From the NCBI GenBank assembly GCA_036365515.1, contig CM070873.1, positions 180,186,104-180,250,103 on the forward strand: a stretch of 64,000 nucleotides of DNA, read 5' to 3'. The notes under the pieces were generated by a model. The model did no database searches, was not told where the DNA came from, and saw nothing but the letters and a program-made list of their open reading frames with translations. Shown in pieces: positions 55,448 to 64,000 of this stretch. The DNA is from Torymus aiolomorphi (lineage: Eukaryota > Arthropoda > Insecta > Hymenoptera > Torymidae). Numbering within the stretch: the first letter of the stretch is position 1; every line of letters starts with the position of its first letter. The position numbers were made by a program, and so were the translations under genes.

Positions 55448-57121
55448 TTATTTTTCTATATCATGCAGTGAGTCGGCGTCATCAATCATAGGTTGACGAA
55501 TCACAGCAGGACGTACTTTATGTTTTATTGGTTGTAAGTGTTGAATATTAGTTTGTTGTGCGGCAGTATACAGAGGTGCTAATAATTTAATATCTAATGT
55601 CACTTTTGGTGAATAAAAGTAATCGATTTTAGTATCAACCATTTGTGCCCCAATCATTGTAATATGTTCATGTCGTCCATAGCATCCAGGTCGCAATTGT
55701 ATTATTCCCATAGCAGAAATTGGAACTATGTCCGATATTTCTCCAGGACAGTTGACTTGTATAGTTGTAGGCTCGTTTACTGAATATAACCATCCATCTA
55801 TCGATGGTATCCTAATCCAGTGTGAATGATAATTTTCTGAATATCTGATATCGCATGTTGATAATGCATTTATGTTTGGTTGTAATAGTAGAGACATCTC
55901 ACACGAATTCTCGTCATGAATGGGCCCGTAATAATTGCATATCTGGTAAGGACCTGTGTGTTTACACATGTTTAATTGCGATTCTTCGAGAAAGGTGTAT
56001 CTTATTTTATCATCACTTATTGTTATATACGGTGACCTCGGTATTATATAAGCTGAGGCTGTTTTATTTTGTACAAATCTTTGCGGTACAATAAGTGAAT
56101 GCATTTTGTAGAGTTCGTAAGCGTGTGTATCTAGTAAAGGAATACGAACTTCTATAATAAATCGACGTTTAAAGTATCCTAAATGTATTTTAGCAATTTC
56201 AGAAAGTGTATTTGCTCGTAGGTGGACCTTGGGTATAGGAAATTCATATCCTTTATTGATATTGCTGATTTGTTGATGAATCTCTCGAAGCTGACTGTTC
56301 GAAAATATTGCGGGGTGTAGCTTTTCGTTTTGTGCATTGTTGATTATACTTAATGTGGTTTGATAGGCTTCAATTTTTGTATCTAAAGTTGATTCAATAG
56401 CATTGAACCAATCACTAATCATAATTGTGTGATTTAATAGATCTAATCTGCTTTCTAATCCATTAAAAGAGTCTGATAATACACGTGTTTGAAGAAAAAT
56501 ATCGTCTATCGATTCTTGAACCCTGTTTATTTTAGATTCATATTTAGATAGTTTACTTTGCACTAGATGAGTCTGAGTTTCTATCAAATGGGTTATTTTT
56601 TTATTATCTGCGTATAATTTATCGATTTCTTGATTGTAGTAATCTGCATCTTCTGTAGAAAGAGTACCAAAAAGTGATCTACTGATACTGCCAATAAAAC
56701 CAAAAGGCACACTTCGCTTGAAAATAGAATGAGGTGCATCAATTTCTGGTTTCTGTAGAGTTTCGAATTCATCTGAGACATCGAGTAATCCTGCGTAAAG
56801 ATCTTTGACATGTTGCATTTTGGTTTCAATCTGCCCTTTTCGTAGAAATTTTGATGGGCATTCGATATCACCGTGGGGACATACGCTCTCGAGTTCAGAA
56901 AACTGCTTTTCAAATAATTCGTCATCATGATAAAATAATTTAATATCTATAAAAGATGTTATTTTCCACTCAGCTTTAATAAACCGTAAGTCATGAAGTT
57001 TCGCATAGTAAAGTCCAGGGTTGTGTTCTAATTTCGTCAATTTATAGTTTTTAGAGGCATGAATACTGCAGGTGACTAACATACCAGTGGCGAATAACAA
57101 AAATATGATAAATTTTTTCAT
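55448..57121 (-). CDS. Env-like glycoprotein (baculovirus F / errantivirus Env type)
   Basis: The 557-residue minus-strand ORF is the longest intact one in the window. The first 23 residues look like a signal peptide (hydrophobic core IIFLLFATGMLV). A dibasic KR at 135-136 precedes a Gly-rich hydrophobic stretch (VPFGFIGSISRSLFG), as at the cleavage site and fusion peptide of the F/Env family. A long heptad-rich helical region follows (about 160-290), then a Cys-containing C-terminal ectodomain. The stop falls after residue 557. The same frame continues beyond it with a strongly hydrophobic membrane-spanning stretch and a short tail (down to about 55290), so the stop separates the ectodomain from its anchor. 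No pol or LTR is evident nearby. A splice acceptor lies 22 bases upstream. Family members mediate membrane fusion in insect viruses and endogenous retroviruses; whether this copy is expressed is unknown. Confidence 0.75.
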   Translation of the reverse strand: MKKFIIFLLFATGMLVTCSIHASKNYKLTKLEHNPGLYYAKLHDLRFIKAEWKITSFIDIKLFYHDDELFEKQFSELESVCPHGDIECPSKFLRKGQIETKMQHVKDLYAGLLDVSDEFETLQKPEIDAPHSIFKRSVPFGFIGSISRSLFGTLSTEDADYYNQEIDKLYADNKKITHLIETQTHLVQSKLSKYESKINRVQESIDDIFLQTRVLSDSFNGLESRLDLLNHTIMISDWFNAIESTLDTKIEAYQTTLSIINNAQNEKLHPAIFSNSQLREIHQQISNINKGYEFPIPKVHLRANTLSEIAKIHLGYFKRRFIIEVRIPLLDTHAYELYKMHSLIVPQRFVQNKTASAYIIPRSPYITISDDKIRYTFLEESQLNMCKHTGPYQICNYYGPIHDENSCEMSLLLQPNINALSTCDIRYSENYHSHWIRIPSIDGWLYSVNEPTTIQVNCPGEISDIVPISAMGIIQLRPGCYGRHEHITMIGAQMVDTKIDYFYSPKVTLDIKLLAPLYTAAQQTNIQHLQPIKHKVRPAVIRQPMIDDADSLHDIEK

Positions 57122-57142
57122 TATTATGAGTTTGCCCTTTTT

Positions 57143-57160
57143 CTGTAAAAAAATAATAAT
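57143..57160 (-). promoter_or_regulatory. Putative 3' splice acceptor upstream of env-like ORF
   Basis: On the minus strand TTATTATTTTTTTACAG ends 22 bases before the ATG. The pyrimidine-rich run and CAG resemble a 3' splice site. Env messages of errantiviruses are spliced, and so would be a domesticated copy with an upstream exon. Confidence 0.5.
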
Positions 57161-58180
57161 AGAGGAAGTGAATATAGTAATTGCACTAAAATTGTTGAAT
57201 TATAATCATTAATAAAAAATGATGTAGATAATTATTCTAAAGGCTGCACACTTGTTATCTTATATGCTCTTAATATAATTCTTTATTTTTCACTAATATT
57301 CTACTTGAATAAATAATTCAACTTAAAAATTTAATTGAGTAAATAATGCCGTCAAAAATTCGGCATATGCTTTTTATTTATAAGAATATTCTTTTCCTAA
57401 CTGAGCGCGCAAACTTCGATTTTGCAAACCCGAATGAGTGTGCAAAATGGCCCATTCCCGCACTAGGGTGCAAAATACATTCCCGCACTGTTCGCAGGAG
57501 TAGCCCGCTTTTCCCGTGTTGCGTATACTGTTTTTCTAAACTAAGTGCACAAAACTCGATTTTCCACGCCTATTTAGCGTATGCAAAGTGTAGGATTCCC
57601 GCATTCTTAGCTCAAGAGTGTGAAAATACTCACTTTGCGCACTCAGTGCGAGTTTAAAATTCTAGAAACCCACACTCTGCGTACGCTAAATAGGCATTGG
57701 AAATAGATTTGCACACACGTTTAGGAAAATAGTATATGCAATACGTGCTTTGCGTACTAGTTGCCTAATGTACTATTTTGCAACAAAGGACCGAAAATAT
57801 GACATTTGCTATTTGAGCTAGGAACGAATGTGGTACTTTCGGACCGGCGTAGAGAATAGTACATTTCGACACGGGTCCGAAAAGTGATTAATTAGTTAAT
57901 GTGATGTTTTTCACACGAGCGAAGCGAGTGCGAAAAGTCACACAAGGTAAAAATCATCTTACGCACCAGTTTCGAACCGTATTTTATACCATGAGAGCCA
58001 AATTCATATTAAAGTTATGATTTTGAGATTAGAGTGGTATAATCACGATGTAAAGACATAAGGTGTGCTCCCTCGCCAGGTTCATTCTCGTCTTTTACTG
58101 CGCATTCCCACTTTCCGCCATATTAAATTCCCGCGGAGTATAATTACATTGTTGCTTCGGTTGCTCCAAATTTAGTTTTA
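57161..58180. other. No gene; diverged AATAGT-family repeats
   Basis: 57400-57960 carries several GC-richer fragments of the AATAGTRTATTACGC family: TTGCGTATACTGTTTTTC near 57520, AATAGTATATGCAATACG near 57727, AATAGTACATTTCGACACGG at 57855. It also has CGAGCGAAGCGAGTGCG near 57916. There is no convincing reading frame. Confidence 0.5.
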
Positions 58181-58184
58181 ATTG

Positions 58185-58371
58185 ACAAAATACCTGGGTG
58201 TTCACTAAAACTTGCAAGAATACGAACTTAAACACAAAAAACAAAAATATTAAGTATTTTAGATTTCCTAAGGATCTCAGCATACGTGAAGAATGGATAA
58301 AAGCTTGTAATAACAAAACCTTAACATAAAATCCATTTTGCAAAGGCATGTTTTGAAAAAAGCCATAGCAT
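58185..58371 (+). pseudogene. Degenerate THAP zinc-finger domain
   Basis: Short in-frame islands match the THAP consensus: PGCS near 58192 and, in another frame, YFRFPKDLSIREEWIKAC at about 58254-58310, which has the F-x-FP-x-D...W pattern of the C2CH finger. A TGCAAAGGCAT near 58337 could be the remains of the C-x2-H pair. Frameshifts and stops separate the islands. THAP domains are DNA-binding and common in transposase genes. Confidence 0.5.
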
Positions 58372-58683
58372 TTGATTGTACCAGGAGATGTTGATATTTA
58401 TAAATTATCAAAAACTGCTATTCCATCTCTTAATCTAAATTCTACTGATAATATAATCATTCAATCATCACATTATGTGAATGAATCTGTTGAAAATGAC
58501 ATGAATTCGGCAAATGTAAATATTAGTGAAGAAATAAGTAATGTAAACAATAATGTGACAATAGCTAACATTTCCAATTTGAATTCAACTGTTAACGTTA
58601 TTATTGATCAGACTGCTAATGATTTGATAAGAGATCGTGTAAATATAGGAAATGCAAGTAGTAATAATCAGCAATTGACGTAA
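58372..58683 (+). CDS. Asn/Ser/Ile-rich open frame after the THAP remnant (unknown)
   Basis: 103 residues from an ATT-rich coding-like stretch. The protein is rich in Asn, Ser and Ile, with repeated VNISEEISNVNNNV-type phrases and no domain I know. It follows the THAP remnant directly and ends beside GTAAGT (58681), a consensus 5' splice site, so it may be the linker exon of a THAP transposase gene. It could also be chance: the composition is low in complexity. From 58684 to 59193 I see no gene. Confidence 0.3.
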   Translation: MIVPGDVDIYKLSKTAIPSLNLNSTDNIIIQSSHYVNESVENDMNSANVNISEEISNVNNNVTIANISNLNSTVNVIIDQTANDLIRDRVNIGNASSNNQQLT

Positions 58684-59193
58684 GTAACAAATTACTATTT
58701 ATCGAAACTTAAGATTAGGAGAAAGCGGCCGCATCCATTTTCGAAACCGACTATATATACCACCGAGAGCGCCCTCGAAAATTGAACATTCGAAATTTTC
58801 CGACCAAGCAGATCTTTGTTTCTTTGGTGAACAATTTCAACAAAAGGGGAAAAAGCAAGTACAAAATTATAACTGGCTATCTATCTTTCTCTCTTATTAG
58901 CTAGAATATATTCCATATAAGATAAATGTACCAATCATTGGACATATTAAGAGCCTAAAATTAAATATTATAACAATTAGACGTATAAAAACTCCACCAA
59001 CTCTAAAATAACAACTATATCATGGTAAATCGTTCTTCAAATCATCAAAAAAACCTAAAATACACCAAAATATATATTACTTGAATATATAGTTCCTAAC
59101 CTGTCTTTGCCTATATATGTGGCCACTTTTTATGCTGGAATTATCTTTAATTTTACATGAAAGTACTATTAGATGGCCACCTAAGTACAGATG

Positions 59194-59881
59194 GGTGGGT
59201 ATCAAAAAGTGAATGTTCACTTTGAATTCGCAGCAAACTATTAATTTTGCAAGGGCGAACTCCGCTATTTTCATGTGATTTTATCAATTCATAAGTGTAA
59301 TTAGAATGTCTGAATCATCAAATACTAAGAAAGAATAAATGGAATATGATCCAAATAGTTATATTCAAATCTTCATTGTTTGCATGGTAAAAAGAACGAA
59401 TTTTCTCATGGCGACATTCAAATAATTGAAAGTGCAAACCATTAATCCAAGAAACGTAGAATGTTTTAAACGACGAAAATTAAAAATTTATATTTTTTAA
59501 CATAATTAAAATAATCATCAACTAGTAATATCGTTAAATTCATTATTAACGACGAGTATCATGCACTATCAATTAAAACAATACAAATTTTTATTTTTCG
59601 ACGTTTAAAACATTCTACGTTTCTTGGATTAATGGTTTGCACTTACAATTATTTGAATGTCGCCATGAGAAAATTCGTTCTTTTTACCATACAAACAATG
59701 ATGATTTGAATATAACTATTTGGATCATAATCCATTTATTCTTTCTTAGTATTTGATGATTCAGACATTCTAATTACACTTATGAATTGATAAAATTACA
59801 TGAAAATAGCGGAGTTCGGCCTTGCAAAATTAATATTTCGCTGCGAATTCAAAGTGAACATTCACTTTTTGATACCCACCC
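59194..59881. repeat. 688-bp foldback with about 300-bp arms
   Basis: The outer ends are GGGTGGGTATC and GATACCCACCC. The arms match over nearly their whole length, for example GAATTTTCTCATGGCGACAT against ATGTCGCCATGAGAAAATTC, and GTTTAAAACATTCTACGTTT against its complement at 59450. The tips contain a second palindrome, AAGTGAATGTTCACTT. The loop is about 80 bases. It is non-coding. Confidence 0.9.
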
Positions 59882-59923
59882 GCGCTATATCCCCAGCGAC
59901 TGGGGATTGATTTGCCGAAAATG

Positions 59924-60063
59924 TTTTTGCTGAAAGCTTATTAGCTTTCAGCAAAAACCAAAATATTAAAAGAATATCTGCAATTTCATCTGTTTGGCAA
60001 ACTTAACTGTCGGTATTGTATATTTGGCATTCTTTTAATTTGATATTCTTTTAATATTTTGGT
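59924..60063. repeat. Hairpin plus inverted pair (small foldback)
   Basis: A perfect 15-bp stem with a 4-base loop lies at 59924-59957 (TTTTTGCTGAAAGCT, TATT, AGCTTTCAGCAAAAA). It is followed by a 22-bp inverted pair: 59957-59978 (ACCAAAATATTAAAAGAATA..) and 60042-60063. It is non-coding. Confidence 0.8.
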
Positions 60064-60245
60064 TATGGGGGGAGGTCGAAAGTTTAGAAGATTCATTTTA
60101 AAATTGAAGTCAACTATAGATGTTTTTCAGTTCGACATATGGTAGTGCAGATTGTTCTAAATCTTGAAATTCTAAATTACGAAAATCATATTTTCGAATC
60201 TAACAATTCACCTACTGTCCAAAACATCGAATTTTATCAATACGA
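60064..60245. repeat. Direct relative of the foldback arm at 60960-61145
   Basis: It shares AGTTTAGA(A/C)GA, AAATTGA(A/T)GTCAACTATA, CTAAATTACGAAAAT and ACCTACTGTCCAAAACATCG with the 60960 arm, in the same order. Confidence 0.75.
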
Positions 60246-60259
60246 TTTCAAAGCAAATC

Positions 60260-60950
60260 TTATCAAAATTTGTAAAAATCCGTGAAAATTTACAGTTTTC
60301 TATACTTATTTACACTTTGTTGCATTTTTTTACATATTCTTTTACATTTTTCTACACTTTCCTACAGTTCATAAAATTTTTATTAACCATAAAAATCTAT
60401 AAATCTAAAAAAATGTAAGAAAGTGTAAAAAAATGCAAAAAAGTGTTAAAAACGGTAAAAAAGTGTAAAAGAACATATCAAAATGTAAAAAAATATAAGC
60501 AATTGTAAGAAAGTATAAAAAAATTGCAAGAATGTGTTGAAAAACTGTAAAAAAATGTAAGAAAGTGTAAAAAAGGTATAATAAAGTGTGAATAAATGTA
60601 AAAAAGTGTAAAAACACTATAATCAAATGTTTATAAGTATTAAAAAACTATAAGAAAATGTTAATAAATGTGAAGAAGTGTAAAAAACTGTAAAAGAATT
60701 TTTGAATGATGAGTATCAAAGAAAGTGTTACAAAATATAAAAAAACTGTAAGATAGTGTACAAAATGTACAAAAATGTAATAAAGGGTAAGTAGGTGTAG
60801 AAAAGGGTAAAAGAAAGTAAAAAACATCCGAAATCCAGTAGTTTTTTTACACTTTTCTAACACTTTTTTACATTTATTTACACTTTTTTTTACATTTTTT
60901 TACATTTTTTTACACTTATCTACATTTATTTACATTTTTTAATTTTTGCT
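60260..60950. repeat. Mirror-like minisatellite of A/T runs with TGTAAAAA motif
   Basis: A quasi-repeat with a period of roughly 10-13 bases. T-rich on the plus strand (TTTTTTACA, 60260-60370), then A-rich (AAAGTGTAAAAAA, 60405-60830), then T-rich again (60840-60945). The Phe/Leu-rich reading frames on the minus strand are artefacts. Confidence 0.85.
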
Positions 60951-60959
60951 AGGGTACCA

Positions 60960-61370
60960 ACCCGGGGAGGGTCCAAAGTTTAGACGACTCACTTGAAAAT
61001 TGATGTCAACTATAAACGTGCTCGGTTTCGATGTAAGCTACTGCAGATTGTGCAAAATTTCGAAATTCTAAATTACGAAAATAATATTTTCGAATGTAAC
61101 AATTTACCTACTGTCCAAAACATCGAATTTCATCAATATTATTGTTTTTAATGATTTATTTCGAAATATGTTTATTGTATCCCTATTAAAATTCTATTAA
61201 TGAAATTCGATGTTTTGGACAGTAGGTGAATTGTTACGTTCGAAAATATGATTTTCGTAATTTAGAATTTCGAAATTTTGCACAATCTGCCGTAGCTTAT
61301 ATCGAAACCCAGCACGTCTATAGTTGACTTCAATTTTCAAGTGAGTCGTCTAAACTTTGGATCCCCCCCA
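60960..61370. repeat. Foldback with about 180-bp arms
   Basis: The left arm (60975-61140) and right arm (61195-61365) are reverse complements: CCAAAGTTTAGACGACTCAC against GTGAGTCGTCTAAACTTTGG, and CCTACTGTCCAAAACATCGA against TCGATGTTTTGGACAGTAGG. The loop is about 50 bases. A third copy of the arm lies at 60064-60245. Confidence 0.85.
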
Positions 61371-61474
61371 CCAACCCATTACTTCCACCAACCAAATCCC
61401 GAATAAATTGATATCATAACATTAACAAATCCATCATTTTTTTACGATAGGAACCCCGCCGTAACAATCACATC

Positions 61475-63720
61475 ATGGATTCGAGAAAATATTTGTATTC
61501 GGAAAGACACGTTCGTCGCTTGGTTGCTGCAGAAAAAGCTTCGCTTTTTAGATAAATATGTGAAGAATTTATTCCGTATTTGAATGGTTGTACAGATGGC
61601 AATACTCCAAATCAAAATGAATGCGTTTTGGATGAAAACAGCGACAATAATTTCAACCTTAATAGAAATCAAGATGAAGGTATTTCAGTCATGGAAGAAG
61701 CAAATTATCTTGATCTCAACGATGACACAAAGATACCTGATATTGAAATGACTGACGATAATTATAATCCGCATTGTCCTGATGATATTTCCATCATTGC
61801 TAAAGATAATGAAGAGTTGGATAAAGACGATTTTACTGATTTATTTTCGCTGTTACAAGAAATCGAAGATATTAACACACAAAGTGATAGTGAAAGCGAT
61901 GTTTCTGATTCAGAAGATTAAAAAATACAACTTTCCTCTGATGAAGAGTTGAAAAACTTATTATTTGTCGACAATATGAGACAAATTTGCATTAAATATA
62001 TACATATTGTTCCTCATATGATGATTAATGATATGTTATCTGAATTAAGGAAAAACACTAATGCTCCGTTTCCGAAAGATTCTAGAACATTTCTCAAAAC
62101 TCCAAGATCTGTTAAAGTTCATAAAATGGAACGAGGGCATTATTTTTATTATGGAGTGGCAAGTACCATATCGACATTCATTACATATTCTTTGCAAAAA
62201 CAAATTAATTTGGATTGTATAAAACTAATTGTCAGTATCGATGGTGCTCCGCTGGCTAAATCGTCGGAAAAAGGCTGTGGATCATTTTATGCTCCGAAAA
62301 TACAATAAAAGAAGTAGAAGTAATTAGTATTTATCATGGCGAGGACAAGCCAAGTTCTAACGTTCTTTTGCAAATGTTCACTGAAGAAATGACCAACCTT
62401 GTAAATAATGGTATCGTACAAGGAGATAAACAATATAATGAAAAATTGCATGCTCTTGTCTGCGACGCTCCCGCCAAAGCGTACGTTCTCAACGTTAAAT
62501 ATCAGACAGGGTACTGTAGTTGCACGAACTGTGTAATTGAAGGAGAGTATATTAACGGAAAAGTTTGTTTTCCTGGAGAAAGTAAAGCGTTACATACAGA
62601 TGAATTATTCAATAATCTTGCTTATGATATTGATTATCAATCTCAAGAGCAAACAATTTTAAGCACTATTCCCAATTTCGGATGTGTCAGCAATGTCGTG
62701 CTTGATTGCATGCATCTAGTATGTTTAGGTGTGATGTTGAAATTAATTGAATTATGGTTAAAGGGTCCTACAAATATTAAATTATCTGAACACCAGCGTA
62801 AACAAATATCTAACTGATTAGTCCATTTAAAAAATTTGATGCCATCTGATTTTAGTAGAGCACCGAGAAAATTTAAGAATATAAGACGTATTTGGAAAGC
62901 TCACGAATTGCGTCAATTTTTATTGTATTCTGGCCCTGTTGTCTTGAAAAACATTTTGAATGAACATTTATATTCAAATTTTTTACATCTACACATAGCA
63001 ATTAGTATTTCAGTAAATTCTAAATTAGTTAAAAATAATGATTATTTAAATTTTGCGGAAATATTACTAAAAAGATTTATAATAGTTTTCGAAAATCTCT
63101 ATGGAAAGGATAAGGTTACTTTCAACCTTCATAATCTTTATCACCTAGTTGATGACGTGCGGAATTTCGGACCATTGGATGATTTTAGTGCTTTCAGATA
63201 TGAAAACCATATAAGAAAAGTAAAAGCGTTGGTTCGAAAGGGTGACAAACCGCTTCAAAAAATAGCAAAACGATTAGCTGAAATAAACAGTGCAAGAGAA
63301 TATTATATGTATGAAAATAATGATGATTCCACAAATCATGACAATTCCGAATACACCACCCTTCAGGAATAAATAGATTTCACGTGTTAAAGAAGAATAC
63401 ACTTACTATTAATTGCAAAGATGAAAAAAACAATTGTCTTCTACTGAAAAATGGCGTCTATCTAGCAAGTCATTATTTTATGACCAACAGCGACAACGAA
63501 TTATACGTGGTAGGATACCCTTTAACAGTAATAGACAACACCAATGAATACTGAATTTATACTACACCAATGAACTCTAATATTTTGAATATAGAAATGG
63601 TTATGACTTCAAATATTTTAAAAAAGTATTTATGTAATATGATTTTAGCAAAATTATGTAAAATGCCGTTTCACGAAAATTATGTTGTTTTCCCATTGAT
63701 TCATACATTTGATGCTTAAT
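61475..63720 (+). pseudogene. TNP2-like (CACTA-type) transposase, multiple stops
   Basis: Pieces read in order as an insect transposase family resembling TNP2 of CACTA elements. The start (61475) is MDSRKYLYSERHVRRLVAAE. A stop at about 61553, then an acidic linker, a stop at 61919-61921, and FPKDSRTFLKTPR follow. VSIDGAPLAKSS (first acidic residue) near 62240 precedes a stop or frameshift at 62306. Then come LVCDAPAKAYVLNVK, CSCTNC, VVLDCMHLVCLGV (second Asp), a stop at 62815, and ATELRQF-like HELRQFLLYSGPVVLKNIL, HNLYHLVDDVRNFG and FRYENH (Glu). After 63370 a shifted frame ends YVVFPLIHT near 63700. At least five breaks. Function would be cut-and-paste transposition. No TIRs could be assigned. 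Confidence 0.65.
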
Positions 63721-64000
63721 CATGATATTTTAAGTAAGTTTTAAATGGTAATTTGTAAATCGATAATATTTGCGGGGAATAGCGACTTAGTTTTGTACAC
63801 AATCTTAATTATTAAATAAAAAGCTTTGAACAATTCATGTTTACTATTGTAACGTTACGCAAATTTCAAATATCCCTTTCTAACAACTTTTCCACCAAGA
63901 AACATTTTCCCATATAAATAAATATCTACGAGTCTTCTTGGAATTTTCCCATTGGTACTTTTCGTCACTATAGGGTGTAAAGTTGAACTTTACGCACCGA
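63721..64000. other. No gene; terminal short palindrome
   Basis: AT-rich to about 63960, then CACTATAGGGTG followed by a hairpin (GTGTAAAGTT, GA, ACTTTACGCAC) at 63974-63997. It looks like the start of another inverted-repeat element that continues beyond the window. Confidence 0.35.

Noticed and set aside
60405..60863. Two Phe/Leu-rich minus-strand ORFs resembling membrane proteins
   Set aside because: They are the complement of the oligo-A minisatellite.
63965..64000. CACTA terminal motif as the end of the TNP2-like element
   Set aside because: The orientation is that of a left end, not the right end expected downstream of the transposase, and no partner is visible.

Overview
This window looks like a transposon graveyard from an arthropod nuclear genome, most likely an insect and plausibly a hymenopteran. 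The support is long AT-rich stretches with many TA, CA, GT and CT microsatellites, no operons, and coding remnants of typical insect elements: R1-clade, I-clade and CR1/Jockey-like LINEs, Ty3/Gypsy and Copia LTR elements, mariner, a Mutator-like transposase gene and a TNP2-like transposase. I find no convincing ordinary host gene. The one long intact reading frame is an envelope-like gene at 55448-57121 (minus strand).

Layout, 1-19 kb. An AT-rich foldback sits inside a 0.3 kb direct repeat. A 5'-truncated Ty3/Gypsy element (1862-5680) follows, with integrase, a third ORF directly behind a splice acceptor, and a 3' LTR. The LTR ends exactly at a 0.57 kb inverted-repeat element. Then come tandem repeats with units of about 42, 172 and 384 bp, a probable LTR (8934-9658), a decayed R1-clade LINE with an internal deletion (11165-14215), and several foldback elements. 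The most elaborate foldback (15288-16127) has arms that are each an array of about five 90-bp units.

Layout, 19-32.9 kb. A three-level nest: an R1-clade fragment contains an I-clade LINE (19828-27690), which contains a minus-strand CR1/Jockey-like LINE (23104-25964). Target duplications are visible at both levels. Next is a minus-strand Mutator-like transposase gene split by an internally deleted mariner with perfect TA duplications, then a Copia fragment.

Layout, 32.7-47.1 kb. A 2.2 kb foldback and a near-identical 2.41 kb tandem duplication carry pieces of a cysteine-rich, repeat-associated protein family. One duplicate has a tight cluster of substitutions confined to its Cys motif. A non-autonomous LTR retrotransposon (41068-47080, minus orientation, ACGG target duplications, tRNA-type primer site, one short Gag-like ORF) follows.

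Layout, 47-64 kb. MITEs (including one with TTAA duplications and piggyBac-like ends), 223-bp and 306-bp tandem repeats, a tRNA-like Pol III unit, a lone env-like gene with its own splice acceptor and a stop just before its transmembrane segment, a degenerate THAP domain, a 0.69 kb foldback, an oligo-A/oligo-T mirror minisatellite, and a stop-ridden TNP2-like transposase pseudogene.

There is no shared pathway. The genes relate to each other by insertion, nesting and duplication. Family assignments rest on motif recognition without database searches.
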